From NCBI GenBank assembly GCA_036971715.1, contig JAVHJL010000006.1:1922001-1986000 (forward strand): DNA of 64,000 bases, read 5' to 3'. Of the stretch, positions 22,691-34,400 are shown piece by piece. Each line of letters starts with the position of its first letter. Position 1 is the first letter of the stretch. The position numbers and the translations under genes are program-made. This stretch comes from Arthrobotrys musiformis (lineage: Eukaryota > Ascomycota > Orbiliomycetes > Orbiliales > Orbiliaceae). The notes under the pieces were generated by a model, which was not told the DNA's origin, did not search any database, and was given only the letters and a program-made list of their open reading frames with translations.

Positions 22691-24074
22691 GACGATTGCT
22701 GTTGCCGATGCCGATGCCGTCGAGGTGGTCGTAGTCGTGGTGGTTGTCGTAATGGTGGTTGGTGGTGTTTTGTCTACGTTGAAATGTGGGCGTAGATGTC
22801 GGCAGTGAAGATGGGAGCCAGGTCAGTTGGAGTGTGGTTTGGACGTGTTTACGTTGTTGGAAAAGATGATGATGAAATTCCCCGACCAGCCGAACATTTT
22901 TTTTAATTTCTATGCATACTACTTCATACATCCCTACCTCAATGAACAGACTAGCCCAAACAAACAGAAACCAACCAACTTCCTTGTGTAGACCGGCAGA
23001 TTCTGGTGCTTTTTTTTGGTCGGGAGCGAACAAGTGTCCGCCGGGACGGGCGTTGGGCTCGCTTTAGACCTACTGTTTCCGGTACCTTGCTTGATGTCCC
23101 ATTTTCCACATTCGTGCAGCAATCTATTCTCCTATTCAATCCAGCCTAGTCTCGAGGGTTCTGGATGTGTGTATATATCGATATCTATCTATTCCCGTAT
23201 ATCGGTGTTTGACATCTATATCGGTCACTCTTTGTGCTGGGTACGAGACCAATCTATATCATCTTTTTGTGATAATCCACTTACATAAGTGAAATCCTGA
23301 GATCTGGTGGCTAATTATAGCTGGCGCCCGGCTGGGGATCTGTTGCGTAGCGGTGGCGGCGGGCGCACATTGGTGGGATCCGGAGTGCACTGGCCTCCTC
23401 CCACCCCCATTGAAGATGAATCTGGACATCCCCATCATACAGACCCCAGTCCCTTAGTCTGGGCCAGTCCTTCGCTTCCCTTGCTCGCCTGAGCACTTAC
23501 CTGGCCTGGCTGCTGTTGCCTCTTCCAAAGAAGCTAGTTAGGTCCGAAATATGCAACCTTCAAAAAACCACTTGAAACTGTGTTGCACCCACTGCAATCG
23601 ATATCTCCATCTTGATATATATTGCATTTTGCACGGCTTCACCTGATAGCCTCCCAGGTCTAGGTACGAGACAACCTGATAGCAATCTAGATGAGTCATG
23701 AGTATCTAGCATGGCGAGCACGTGAGTACCCGGTTGGGTATACATCGGGTACACATCGAGGGGGTTTCCAACCTCGAAAGAGAAATCGCATCGCGAACCG
23801 ATGTCGCCGACCCGTACAGTATCGATACCTTTGGACTCCAAGCCCCTCGTGTATACGCGGGAGAAAAGCATCGATCGTCGAACTCTCCGCTCCAATTAAT
23901 TTTTCGACATCGGTATGACTCCTCCAGTAAAACGTATAAATAGCCCCCCCGAATGCCCTGTCCCCCCGAATCGATGCATCTGAAAGACATTGAACTCCAG
24001 ACTATAGTACTACGAGACAAACTCAGACCCAAACTACTATATTCTATTTTCAATTTTATCACAAAACCAGCAAA
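22691..24074. other. Divergent intergenic region
   Basis: Between RMD1 (-) and the orphan gene at 24075 (+). No gene is visible. GT/AC-rich simple sequence occurs near 22700-22800. The right end contains a canonical TATA box. Confidence 0.5.
23935..23942 (+). promoter_or_regulatory. TATA box (TATAAATA)
   Basis: A canonical TATAAATA followed by a C-run lies 133 bp upstream of the ATG at 24075. It fits a core promoter for the orphan gene. TATA-type promoters in fungi are often regulated rather than constitutive. Confidence 0.55.
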
Positions 24075-25049
24075 ATGTCGACTACCACCAACCCCCCAGT
24101 CCAAGGCTCTCGCAAAAAGAAAAATAAAAAGATCACCCTGCAGCTCGACCATGGCTTTGTACGAGACGACCCACTGTTGATATCGAAACAGAAGGCCTAT
24201 GAAGCTATATTGAAAAGTGAAAAATATTGGTCTCGTTCCCAGTCTCCCCCAGGGTGGTCCGAAAAATCACCGGAAGCCCCGGAAGCCCCAAAAGTCCGAG
24301 CGTACAGAGTTCCCGATCTTAAGTCTTTCGCAATCGCCATCCAAAGCGAAGGCTTCACGGAATCAATGTTCATCACCCTCGAGGACCCATCAAGGATGAC
24401 AGGAATTGATTTCCTGATCAAAATGGCCCGAACCAGCCTCGCCATCGAAAACATGTGTCAATCACTCCAGAACGACCCTAACACAGTTCTTACACATAGC
24501 ATTACCCTCCACGAGGTGATGCAGCAAATGAAATCCGGTTGGTTCCAACCGTATTTCCTTTCTAAAGAAGAACTCGATAAAACAGATGAGTTACGCCGCA
24601 AGCTTATTTATTACGGCAAAATAATCAATAAGACTTCCAAAACATTAAATCTCGTTCGAGAAAATATAGACGGCTCGGAAACGGAACCAAAAGTCCGATT
24701 CATCGAACTAAAAGTCGAAGATTTAGATGGACGGCATATACGGTTTATACCAAACCAAGACCGCTGCTTAGAATACTTTGAACAGTTCGACAGGGTCAGA
24801 GCGCAACTGAGGGAGTTCCGTGATGATTTAAATCTCAGAACGCAATACTTGAGGGACGAGAGGCGCGCGACAGTAAGATTGCTGACCGCCTGCAGGCGGT
24901 TGAAGGCTATCCTAAAAGATAGGGTTTCTGAAGAAATGCCCTGTAAGTGCCGCTTGGACTATTGGGAGCTCGATGTTTGGAGGAAGTTCGGTCTCCCAGT
25001 GATGGGTGTGCCGGCTATATCCGGTCCTCGAGGGTTTGCGCCCATCTAG
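24075..25049 (+). CDS. Hypothetical protein, unknown family
   Basis: This is an intronless frame of 324 aa starting MSTTTNPP. I do not recognise the family. The N-terminus carries a basic patch (SRKKKNKK) that could act as a nuclear signal. There is no signal peptide or membrane span. The central region (FAIAIQSEGFTESMFITLED, then LHEVMQQMKSGWFQPYFLSKEE) looks globular. Residues 240-300 are rich in charged, helical segments (FDRVRAQLREFRDDLNLRTQYLRDERRATVRLL), possibly a coiled coil. The C-terminus has a CKC motif, then DYWELDVWRKFGLP. A TATA box lies 133 bp upstream. Even codon use and the lack of stop codons over about 1 kb support a real gene. A lineage-restricted protein is likely. Confidence 0.72.
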   Translation: MSTTTNPPVQGSRKKKNKKITLQLDHGFVRDDPLLISKQKAYEAILKSEKYWSRSQSPPGWSEKSPEAPEAPKVRAYRVPDLKSFAIAIQSEGFTESMFITLEDPSRMTGIDFLIKMARTSLAIENMCQSLQNDPNTVLTHSITLHEVMQQMKSGWFQPYFLSKEELDKTDELRRKLIYYGKIINKTSKTLNLVRENIDGSETEPKVRFIELKVEDLDGRHIRFIPNQDRCLEYFEQFDRVRAQLREFRDDLNLRTQYLRDERRATVRLLTACRRLKAILKDRVSEEMPCKCRLDYWELDVWRKFGLPVMGVPAISGPRGFAPI

Positions 25050-25221
25050 ATACTCCACAGGGCGTGGATGTACTTTTCCCATCACAACCAGGGATCCTAC
25101 TCTCCATTTATCTGTCTAAGCCTGTGCGTTTTGATGAAAGGGTTGCATGTCTAAATAGCCAAATGAGATTACCTGTATAAGACTATGATTAGTCTATAAA
25201 ACTAGAATAGCGAATAGATGG
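25050..25221. other. Short convergent spacer
   Basis: AT-rich spacer between the orphan gene and the end of the acidic frame of the RING locus. Nothing notable is seen. Confidence 0.4.
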
Positions 25222-25716
25222 CTATAAAATACAAATGAAAACTGGCTTTTGGAAGGAAAAAATGTTGCATAAGGGAGACAAGAAAAAATTAATGTAGAAG
25301 AAACAGTAATTGAAGCCTTCGGCTAGCTCTGGTTTACGAGACAAATCGTAACCACGAGGCCGTGTCTGGAGGTCGGGGCCCACATATTCCCCGTTCTCAT
25401 CAACCTCGTTCCCATCCTCATTAACTCGGACAGGGGGCCTCGGACCGTTAGGAGACCCGGGCCTGATTCCCCCACCAATACCACCACCAATACCATCATC
25501 AATGCCACAACCACCCTCCTCCTCCTCTAAATCGTACTCATCGTTGTCTCGGACGACGAATCGTACATCCTCCTCTTCCTCCCCTTTATCTTCTTCGTCC
25601 TCCCCACCCTCCTCGTCATCGTCCTCCTCCTCGTCCTCCTCACCTTCCGCCACCGCTGCCACTCCTCCCTCCTCTCCTCTCCTCCCTCCTCTCCTCTCCT
25701 TCCTTCGCTCTCCGCA
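25222..25716 (-). other. Acidic open frame, probable displaced C-terminus of the RING protein
   Basis: A second minus-strand frame is open from 25716 to the TAA/TAG-type stop at 25222. It encodes a long Asp/Glu-rich stretch and then a normal-looking tail (PPVRVNEDGNEVDENGEYVG, LSRKPELAEGFNY). It has no ATG of its own in a sensible place and overlaps the RING frame. I think it was the original C-terminal half of the RING protein, now out of frame because of a 17-bp tandem duplication. Intron alternatives were tried and did not close the phases with credible acceptors. Confidence 0.5.
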
Positions 25717-26024
25717 TCATCTTGCCTGGGTTGGAAAAAGCTGTATCCCGTTACGCTCCCGGGATCGACGCGCACCCACTCGCGACAAATAGGGCATCTC
25801 TTCCCATGTGACCCGAGCCATTCCACGATGCATTGGCGGTGGAATCTGTGTCCGCAGGGGCGTGTGTCCATCGGACCACTCTCATCGCCCTGCTTCGGAA
25901 GGCGACAGATTGGGCATCTTTCCGGGGACTCTGGGCACTCTGGGGAATCTACCTTTTGCCGTTTAGACCCCTCTCCGTCTGATCCACCGACGGGAGAGCG
26001 TGATCTCTTTGATACGGAGGCCAT
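25527..26024 (-). CDS. RING-H2 finger protein, putative E3 ubiquitin ligase; C-terminus possibly frameshifted
   Basis: As it stands the frame gives 165 aa. The N-terminus has a basic, Ser-rich segment with KRQK. A complete RING-H2 follows: C37-x2-C40-x16-C57-x-H59-x2-H62-x2-C65-x11-C77-x2-C80, with W69 two residues before H73 and P78 in the usual place. Such domains recruit E2 enzymes for ubiquitin transfer. After residue about 105 the frame runs through GGA/GAG-rich DNA, gives an Arg/Glu/Lys tail and stops at 25527. The overlapping frame (25716-25222) gives a more natural acidic tail. A perfect period-17 repeat at 25662-25700 is the likely cause of the frame change. RING assignment is firm; the true C-terminus is not. 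Confidence 0.75.
   Translation of the reverse strand: MASVSKRSRSPVGGSDGEGSKRQKVDSPECPESPERCPICRLPKQGDESGPMDTRPCGHRFHRQCIVEWLGSHGKRCPICREWVRVDPGSVTGYSFFQPRQDDAESEGRRGEEGGEERREEWQRWRKVRRTRRRTMTRRVGRTKKIKGRKRRMYDSSSETTMSTI
25662..25700. repeat. 17-bp-period tandem duplication inside the RING gene
   Basis: Every base from 25662 to 25683 equals the base 17 positions later, so the 39-bp stretch is 2.3 perfect copies of a 17-bp unit (plus strand CTCCTCCCTCCTCTCCT). 17 is not a multiple of three. Removing one copy moves the RING frame into the acidic frame. Confidence 0.92.
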
Positions 26025-28047
26025 TTCTCTCTATCTATGGGGGGTTCGGAGGGGCTTCGACCAGCTCTGGCCCAGGAGACGAGGTTGGAATCGTAATTTG
26101 ACTGATGGTTTTGGGAGGGTAAGTAAGATTAGATGTTTTTGTAAGGGGCTTTGGAAGGGTTATGCTTACGAATTGGATGACATAAAGCCGTTCCATCTCG
26201 AGCTGGGAGGAGCTCTTGCAGGTTTCGATGACTGGTCTGTAGTCTTTAATCAATAGGACTCGCGGTAGATGCCTGTTTGTTTGCAAGTAGCTTATGCTGG
26301 CCTCGAGACTATAGCTTATGCACGCTCGGCGGATGGGAGTTGTCTCGTATACCAGAGCTGGCCGAAGGATGGGAGTGAATTGAAGAGGAGAAGGAAGATT
26401 CTTCATAATTTGGGGGCGGGGCTGGTTTATATAGCTTTCAGGGCAGATATATATTCTGATTTAGGTTCAAGGATTTTCAATGATATGCGTAGATAAGATT
26501 ACTGTATTCAATTATTGCTGTATGAACTAGTAGATCATGATGATTGGAAGATCTTGCTGTCGTCCTGTCGGGATAATTGGTGTTTATAAAGTTATACACA
26601 GTTGAGAACCCCGAGGTCTCGAGACTACCAGACCACCAGACTACCTAGTCGAGAGGAGATGCGTTGGGGGTTAAAATACCACACAGCAGACAGATACATC
26701 TAATCGAGACAGCCGGGGATATGTTGACTGGGGTCTTCTAATAACTCCTCGTTAAGACCCCAAGAAAAGAGGGAAGCGACAAACTAAAAATAATTATCCT
26801 GACATACCCTTGCTCCCATACTCTTCCCATTCAAAAAGAAAAGAAAGAAAAAAGGAAAGAAAGCGAGGAAGAAGAGAGGAGGGAAAATGGCCTAAACTCA
26901 GTTTGAGGGGCTGCTGCTGCTTCCGTCGTTTCGGTCGTCGATGGACAACACTTCGCTGCATTCTGCAGTGCGGTGCAGTGCATTTTAACGTGGCTGGCCA
27001 CCGTCAGTCGACCCAGCTGGCCCTCTTCGAGTTCTGGTGAAATTCCTTGGAGCAACATTGCTGGCGCCCACCTTTAATTTCATTCCTGCTGCTGTTTCCC
27101 CTCCTCTCTTCCTCTTCTCCCTCCTCTTCCTCATCTATCATCACTAACCATCAACCATCAACCATCACCATTATAACCATCACCATCACCATCACTATAA
27201 CCATCACTGTCACTAACCACCAACCATCGACATCACCATCGTCATCGTCTTCTCATCACGCTATCCCCCGTTCAAGTTCTAGTTCCAGTTCTAGTTCCAG
27301 TTCTAGTTCCAGTTCCCGATCCGTCGACCCATTAGCTCATCATATCAATATCATCCATCCATCCATCCACCCATCCATCGTCTGCACCGGCCGGAGAGGA
27401 GTACAAAAGAAAACCACCTCTCCCGAAAAAATCGGAATCCCGAATATCGGATTCGAGAAATCGCCTGACGAACGGCCCAATTCCAAGCAATTCATTCATC
27501 ACCTTTCCGAGCTCCCCTGTCTCCTTCCCAACAGAGCTCGTTCGACCCCTTCCATACCCACATCCATTTTCTTGGGTCTTCTGCTTCCTCTTCTTCCTCA
27601 TCCTCCTCTTCCTCTTGTCTTGTCTCGCTCCCTTCCCTTCCCTTCCCTTCCCGACACCACTTCCACTTCAAAACTAGGACTAGAGCCCGATCCAGCAACT
27701 AAAGCAACTCTCCTTGCCGTCTTTATTCGGATCCCTTTTTTCAGAAACAACCACCCTCCAGAAAAAGGAAAGAAAGACAAACCGAACGACCGAACTAGAG
27801 AAATAACGACCTCCTATATCCTTCCTCTCTCTGTCTTCTTCTGAAACCGATCCAGGAAGTCGCAATAATAACAAGATTGATAATCAAAAAAGTCGTCGGC
27901 TTCTCCATATTTGTCTCGGGCAAACGAACTACTGGGTCTATTATCATATCATTATCATTATTTTATTACTACTACAACATAGACAACACCTCTATATCCC
28001 CCGGCGATCGATCGAATCCTTATTCGCATCATCCTCCTTTCTAGCGG
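26025..28047. other. Divergent intergenic region with long CT-rich leader
   Basis: About 2 kb lies between the RING gene (-) and the F-box/WD40 gene (+). 27047-27840 is C/T/A-rich, full of CATCAC and TCC simple repeats, and looks like a long leader. The open frames there are low-complexity Ser/Pro/Thr runs. No gene is called. Confidence 0.55.
27275..27316. repeat. 12-bp tandem repeat (AGTTCTAGTTCC, 3.5 copies)
   Basis: Three perfect copies and a half copy lie in the leader of the F-box/WD40 gene, next to CATCAC-type repeats. Likely length-polymorphic. Confidence 0.9.
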
Positions 28048-30103
28048 ATGGAAAAAAACAAGGATAGCATGTCAGCGATACCTAGGAGCGACGAGTCGGT
28101 TTCGTCTCCTCGTCCGTTACATACTCCCTCCCGCCAAATGGTTTCCAACATCTCGAACCTCCTCCCGTCGGCTCCTGCTAGCCCTCCTACTCCGGCTCCT
28201 AGTCCGACCCCGCAGATCCACCGCCTCCCTACCTGGTCGACGGCGAACGCTAGCGAAGATACATTCCTCCGGGATGCTCGTCCACATTTCCTAAGACTCG
28301 ACGCGTCCGAGAAGCAAAGATTTCTCGCCGAAATCCTAAACCTATGCGACTCCCAGCAACTAAGCTTCGTTCTAAATTATGTCTCCCCGAGACTGAAGAA
28401 GGATCCGTTCAAGACACTGCCTAACGAGCTTTGTCTTCGGGTCCTTTCCTTCATCGATGACCCGAAAACCCTCGCTAGGGCCTCCCAGGTCTCGAAGCAG
28501 TGGCACGCCCTGCTCAATGATGACCTAACCTGGAAAAAACTCTGTGAGAAGCATAGTTATCGTCGCCTGAGCAATCACAGCCCCTCACAGGCTGCTGCTT
28601 TTCGCGCCCAGTCCATCGATCACCCGATGGCTGACCCCGTCAGCCCGTCGCAATCGACAAAGAACTCGGGCTTCACTTCGGAGATCACCTCCCACTATTC
28701 GTTACCTCGGAGGCGACCAAAACCCATCAGCTACAAATCCCACTTCAAACAAAGATATATGGTTGAGACTGCATGGAGGAGTGGTGGAAAGGCTATTGCA
28801 AGGCATATCACACCAGACCAAGGAGTCGTTACATCTCTCCACCTCACGCCCAACTATATCGTTGTTGCTTTGGACAATGCTAAGATTCACGTCTTTGCTG
28901 AAGACGGACGTTTCCTCAGGACTTTGTCTGGGCACGTGATGGGAGTCTGGGCTATGGTTCCCTGGGATGACGTTCTCGTCAGTGGTGGCTGTGACAGGGA
29001 TGTCAGAGTTTGGAACATGGCTACAGGGTAAGATTCGCTCCCTCTATATTCTCTCTAAAACTATATATCGAGCGAGATTTTGTTAACACACTATATCACC
29101 AGGCAATGTAACCAAGTATTGCGAGGTCATACTTCGACGGTCCGTTGCCTCAAGATGAGCGACTCAAAGACCGCCATCTCCGGATCTCGAGATACAACCT
29201 TGAGAATTTGGGACATTGAGAAGGGTGTTTGCCTCAACATTCTTGTTGGACATCAGGCCAGCGTTAGATGCTTAGAAATTAGTGGAGATTATGTCGTGAG
29301 CGGCTCCTACGACACAACTGCAAAGATATGGAGTATCTCGCAAGGTGCTTTGCTGCGAACTCTCACTGGCCATTTTAGTCAGATTTATGCTATCGCGTTT
29401 GATGGCCAGAGAATTGCTACAGGTTCCTTGGATACTTCTGTTCGTATTTGGGATGTTGAGTCTGGGTAAGCTTTCTCTTTTCTTTTTTTTGGAGTCCAAC
29501 GCTATATCCACGCTCTGTGCTAACAATATGATTTTTAAACAGTGCTTGCCAAGCCATTCTCCAGGGGCACACGTCACTCGTCGGCCAACTCCAGATGCGC
29601 GGGAAGACGTTGGTTACTGGTGGTTCCGACGGGTCCGTTCGTGTTTGGAGCTTGGATAAAAGGCAATGTGTCCATCGTCTTGGTGCTCACGACAATAGTG
29701 TTACGTCTCTCCAATTCGATGACACCCGCATTGTTAGCGGAGGTAGTGATGGCCGTGTGAAGATTTGGGATCTGAGGACTGGTGTGTTGGTCCGTGAGCT
29801 CTCGAGCCCGGCTGAAGCGGTCTGGAGGGTCGCATTCGAAGAAGAGAAGGCTGTCATTCTTGCCTCAAGGGGTGGAAGGACAACAATGGAGGTTCGTCGC
29901 CATCCCATACTTTACTTTATCGAGTATTCACCAGAGTACTGACATCAGTCGTGTTATAGGTCTTTTCGTTTTCACCGCCGCCTGAAGCTTTTGCTGAAGC
30001 TTACCGAGCCAGCAGCCCGACAGAGTCAGATACCATCTATGATGACGTCCCTATGGAGGAAGTGGATATGAATACCCAGTTTGCTGCTTCAATGGACACA
30101 TAA
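28048..30103 (+). CDS. F-box/WD40 substrate receptor of an SCF ubiquitin ligase (CDC4/FWD1-like)
   Basis: Four exons: 28048-29027, 29103-29465, 29543-29891 and 29960-30103, giving 611 aa. F-box/WD40 proteins bind Skp1 through the F-box and phosphorylated substrates through the propeller. The N-terminus is Ser/Pro-rich. Residues about 119-166 form the F-box (DPFKTLPNELCLRVLSFIDDPKTLARASQVSKQWHALL). Seven WD repeats follow, each with a GH..WD/W pattern; examples are VSGGCDRDVRVWNM, SGSRDTTLRIWDI, SGSYDTTAKIWSI, TGSLDTSVRIWDV, TGGSDGSVRVWSL and SGGSDGRVKIWDL. Introns fall between repeats. The closest relatives I know are the filamentous-fungal group related to Cdc4/Fbw7, including Neurospora FWD-1, which turns over the clock protein FRQ. 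Orthology to FWD-1 rather than Cdc4 is not settled here. Confidence 0.88.
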
Positions 30104-31423
30104 AAAAGCACTATTTCGGTTGCTGGTTTGAAATTTCTCCACTTCTTTTCCTCTATGACTGATTACTATCATTTATGAACACTGTCCTCTCTATTTCGGA
30201 TTTTTTCTTTAGCTCCGCTCTTCAGCCTTGCTTTAGCGTTTTTCTTCTGTTTTCGCTACACACTGGTGCTCTCCTGTTTTCTTCATTTTTTTGCAATGCT
30301 TTTCTAAAAAAAACCCATTTTGGAGTTCGAGAACCTCGAGGTTTAGCGAGGACTGGCGTGTCCTAAAACTACAAAAATTGACCATTCTGTTCGGGCAAGT
30401 CTAAGGCAGCGGCATGCGGGTGGTTACCCCCTTCTACTATTATTCTCTCTTGTTGGCCTTCTATAGTCTTCTTTTGCACCGTTGAAATTTGCTCTTTTCT
30501 TGCTGTATTTCTATATATTCTTCCCTATATCCCCTCTTCGAGGACAGCACATGATTCCATTTTTCGATTAATTCCCCTCGATATTTTTTCGAAAAATTTT
30601 GGAACTCATGGTAGCTCGGTATGGTACGGTCCAGATCTTCAGCTCTGCCTTTCATACCCTTCCCCCTCTCTTCATCATTTACTTTGTCCTATCGCTTTTA
30701 TATTTTTATATATGTATCTAGGATCGTCGGGGGGGGGGGGGGGGGGGGGGGGGGGCGGAAAAGGACAAGAAAAAGCGAAATCTTGAATCTTTTTATACCA
30801 TTTTTCATCTCTCTATTAGAATATTGGTGATTTGGCTACTTTGATTATGGGGTTTACACGGTTTACTTCGGGTTTCATTTATAATTAGTTAGTTAGCTGG
30901 ACCGCCCTGGGGCTGGGGACGAGATCATAATTAGCTATATGAACGTGAGGGGGGATAAGGAAGAGGGAAGGAAGTAGAATAGAGGGGTAAAACCCAAGAA
31001 AGAGAAACGGATAATGCACTGTCATCATGCATCATCATTCTCCTATAAATACTATATGCAAAACACATGCCATGCGTAGTAAGTACCTAATCTCACTGAA
31101 ATGCAAGAAGCAACAACCGGAACGACAAAACAAGAAGGGGAGGGGAAGAATAAAAAAGAAAGAAACGACGTGATTAAAAAAGGTTATTCTCTATAGCTTT
31201 CGTCCTACAAATATATAAATAAAAAGATGTTTAAAAAAAGAGTATGATGATAAATCAATCATTTTATGTGGAGCAATAAAACCTCCCCTCCCAGTCTTCC
31301 CCTTCTGATATTTTTTTCCCCCTTTCAGCCAAAAACGAAACGAAACAGAAAGATGTCGATCGCCAAAAATTTCAAAAAAAGACAGATGCTTTCCTTCTTC
31401 TCTTTCTCTTAACCAGAAGACCA
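30104..31423. other. Convergent 3' flanks of the F-box gene and BEM2
   Basis: AT-rich spacer with T-runs and a 27-base G homopolymer. No gene is visible. Confidence 0.55.
30729..30755. repeat. Poly-G homopolymer, 27 bases
   Basis: An uninterrupted G-run on the plus strand, about 625 bp downstream of the F-box gene stop. Such a run can form G-quadruplexes and is hard to sequence, so its exact length is uncertain. Confidence 0.85.
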
Positions 31424-34400
31424 TCAGTTATCCTCAGCAGCATTGGTCTCCACAATCACGGGAATAGTGAATGGATGATGGAAATCCTCCTGATGCCCGA
31501 TGTATGGTGACTCTGGGGTGGCTTCTTCAGGCGGGTCGGGGAAGATGGTTTCGGCGTGACCGATCCAGTTCCGTACCATCTGTTGGAAATACCCGAAGTC
31601 TGGGCTGAAACCCATGGTTCCGCTGCCGTCGTTTGCCATTCCCATGCCGAAGACGATGGCTAAGTTGACGGTGTTCATTTTGTTGATATGTGAGTTTTGC
31701 GCGATTCTAAGATATACAGAGTTAGTGTAATGTTCGGGTTGTAGCAATAGAAAGACCAGGGATTGTGAAACTTACAAGTGGAGATGTCTGTAGAATCGCT
31801 GGAGGAAGTAGTAGATCCATGGGGGAAGTTTTGCGAAACAGTTTCTATAGTACAATGGTTTCTCGGAATCCTCGATATCGGCTGCAAAAGTACGTCAACA
31901 CTCTGGACGATCAATACGAAACTTGAGAGGAAGGGGAAACATACATGGCATAGCTCGAAGGTCCTCAAGGAGCTCGGGGGATAAGAGGGTATTCGGCATT
32001 TCTCTCATGAATAGTTTGAAGCATCCGGCAATAGCGTTGATGTCGAACCACCGGTCATCATCCATTCGGACATCGACCTCGGAGTCAAGGGCCGCCTTGA
32101 GAGCGCCAATGCTGCTAGTGGCGCCGGGAACACGGTAGATACCGACTTCTTCCAAACCTATAGACCCTTGTTAGTATTCAACATTCATAAATATCGATAT
32201 TCGGGCATGATCGACAAACCTCTTCGCTCAACTTCTCCCAGCATCATCTCTACGACATACGGAACTTTCAAACCGTCCCGCTGGTAAAGCTTTTCCAGCG
32301 AAACACCAAAAGCTAGAAGGATAAATATTAGCATACTTCCCAATAGAATGGTAGACGCCAGGGAATGCTTACATGGAGAAACAACCACAGTCGGTGTCGA
32401 ACCGATCCCGCCATCCATCGCTTCGTCACCATCTGTGTTAACGGTATCCCCACTGATCGCCTCTAGGGAGTACAACCAAGCTTGAGTATCTTCCGATCCG
32501 GTAGCCTGGAACAAAAAGCTCAATCCATCCTCGGTCTTCATCTTCCAGATTTGTCTCTGCCTGAACGAAGGTGAGGAATGCATGCCTGCAAGTCTGTACA
32601 AATCTATCACAATAGAAGGTTTGGTTTTGTAGTTCGAGCTATGCATCACAGGGAGCTCGGAAGGTGCAACGACTTTGCTAGCAGTCGGCGGGGTCCAAGA
32701 AGACGATATCGCCATAGATATCGGACGCACGGCCTTGAACAGTGTGTTCACCGCGAGTCGCCGGCCTGATTTCTTCTCAGCCACAGGATCCATCCTCGTT
32801 GCCGAAGATTTAGTCTTCTGCGAAGCCTTAAGCTGCCCTCGATGTTGCTTCTCAACGCTCTCGCGATACTTCCCGTCTCGCTTTCGCTTATCATGTTCCT
32901 TTTGAAGAAGTCGGTGGAACACCTTGGTCCTGTTGGATTTTGTAACAGCATTTTCTCGGAAAGCGATTTCCTTCAAATGTTTCCTATCCGCAGGGCGACC
33001 TAACCGGCTAGGGGTTTGCCTATCATGATTGGGGTTAGGTGTTCCGACTTCTTCGCTCGAGCTTCCCATATTTGGTGAATTAGGGTCAATGTCGAAGAAA
33101 TTGCTGACAAGATTGAACACATATCTCCTCTTGTCAAAGTTGATCAACCGGCTGTTCTCTATCAGCATGTTGGGTACATTGCAGATAATTTCGAGCATCC
33201 GGTCAAGTAGCCAGGACGGACAGACGGTCATAGGTCCGTACAACTTGCTCTCTTCATTCAGCCCCGGAACGACATTTTGTAAGATGTCAAGGTCAGAATG
33301 CCGCCCGGTCGCCAGTTCACCGGCAAGGTTCCAAGCATGAGTGAACATCCGACTTTCGGGCGAGCAAAGAGCTGCTGCTATCGCGTTCCCAACAAACGAT
33401 GGGACGGATTGGCGGGGAACCTGGCTGCCAGCGTTCTCGTAGATATCAAGAACGGACATCCTGCGTTGACATATCGAAATGCACCTAAGCAGAGAGTATA
33501 TTCTTTGCGACCGCTCGTCCGCATTGATGCGGCTATCGGTGACAATTGAAATGAACATATTGATTACATCAGTCTGGAGATTTGCAAACGCCCGGATAGG
33601 CGGCGGCAAACTCTGGAAAACGGTTTCGTTGGCGTCCACCCGAGGAAGGTTCTTTAAGATCAAAAACACGCTCTGAATGATATCTTCATCCTCAAAGCTT
33701 TGAGCAGTCGATTTCGAAACCAAGAACCCGTTCAACTCGGTAGACTGCATTTCCAGGATTTCAAAGGTGATCATCCAGTCGACAAGCCGAATCTCTGTAA
33801 AGGCTCGTCTGGCATGGTTTTCGACCTGATCGATAAATTCCTCGAGATATTTGAGAGGACAATGGACAGGTACGGAGAGGGAAGGGGGTGAGTGGAAGGT
33901 ATTTGAAGGTCGTAGTGGATGGTAAAAGCCCCTTTCGAACTGCTCCCTAACATCCTCGAACAGGTTAAATATCTGTTCGATCGTGTCTGGCAGTTCCCCA
34001 TGGTTGGAAGTATGGTGATCCCATATAGTGAACTCTTTAGAGAGCATTGCGATAAATTCAACAAAAGCATCCCTCAAACCGAGATCTCCATGGAAGTCAA
34101 TGTAAAACTCATCGACCCAGAAACTTAACACTCGGAGGATGCCGAGATGTATTCTCGCGACCATTATCCAATCCAATACTTCATCTTTATCTTGGTAAAG
34201 GCCCGTCCAATCGGGGAATACATCGTCATCATTGACCTTGTCAGATAGCTTAGCAGCAGAGCGAGCTCCAAGAAGTCTCTTCTTGAGATATTCAAGTAAC
34301 ACAATCGGTAGGCAAAAACTACGTATTACCCGTTAGTGGTGCCTACTAAAGAAGTAGTGTCTAATGCTTACCTGCGGAAGGTGGCTAGGAAGGTTATTAT

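Noticed and set aside
26035..26406. 123-codon minus-strand frame ending 11 bp before the RING start
   Set aside because: Has an ATG but no recognisable protein character; more likely leader or promoter DNA.
27047..27844. 265-codon plus-strand frame rich in Ser, Thr and Ile
   Set aside because: Low-complexity translation of CT- and CATCAC-rich leader DNA before the F-box/WD40 gene.
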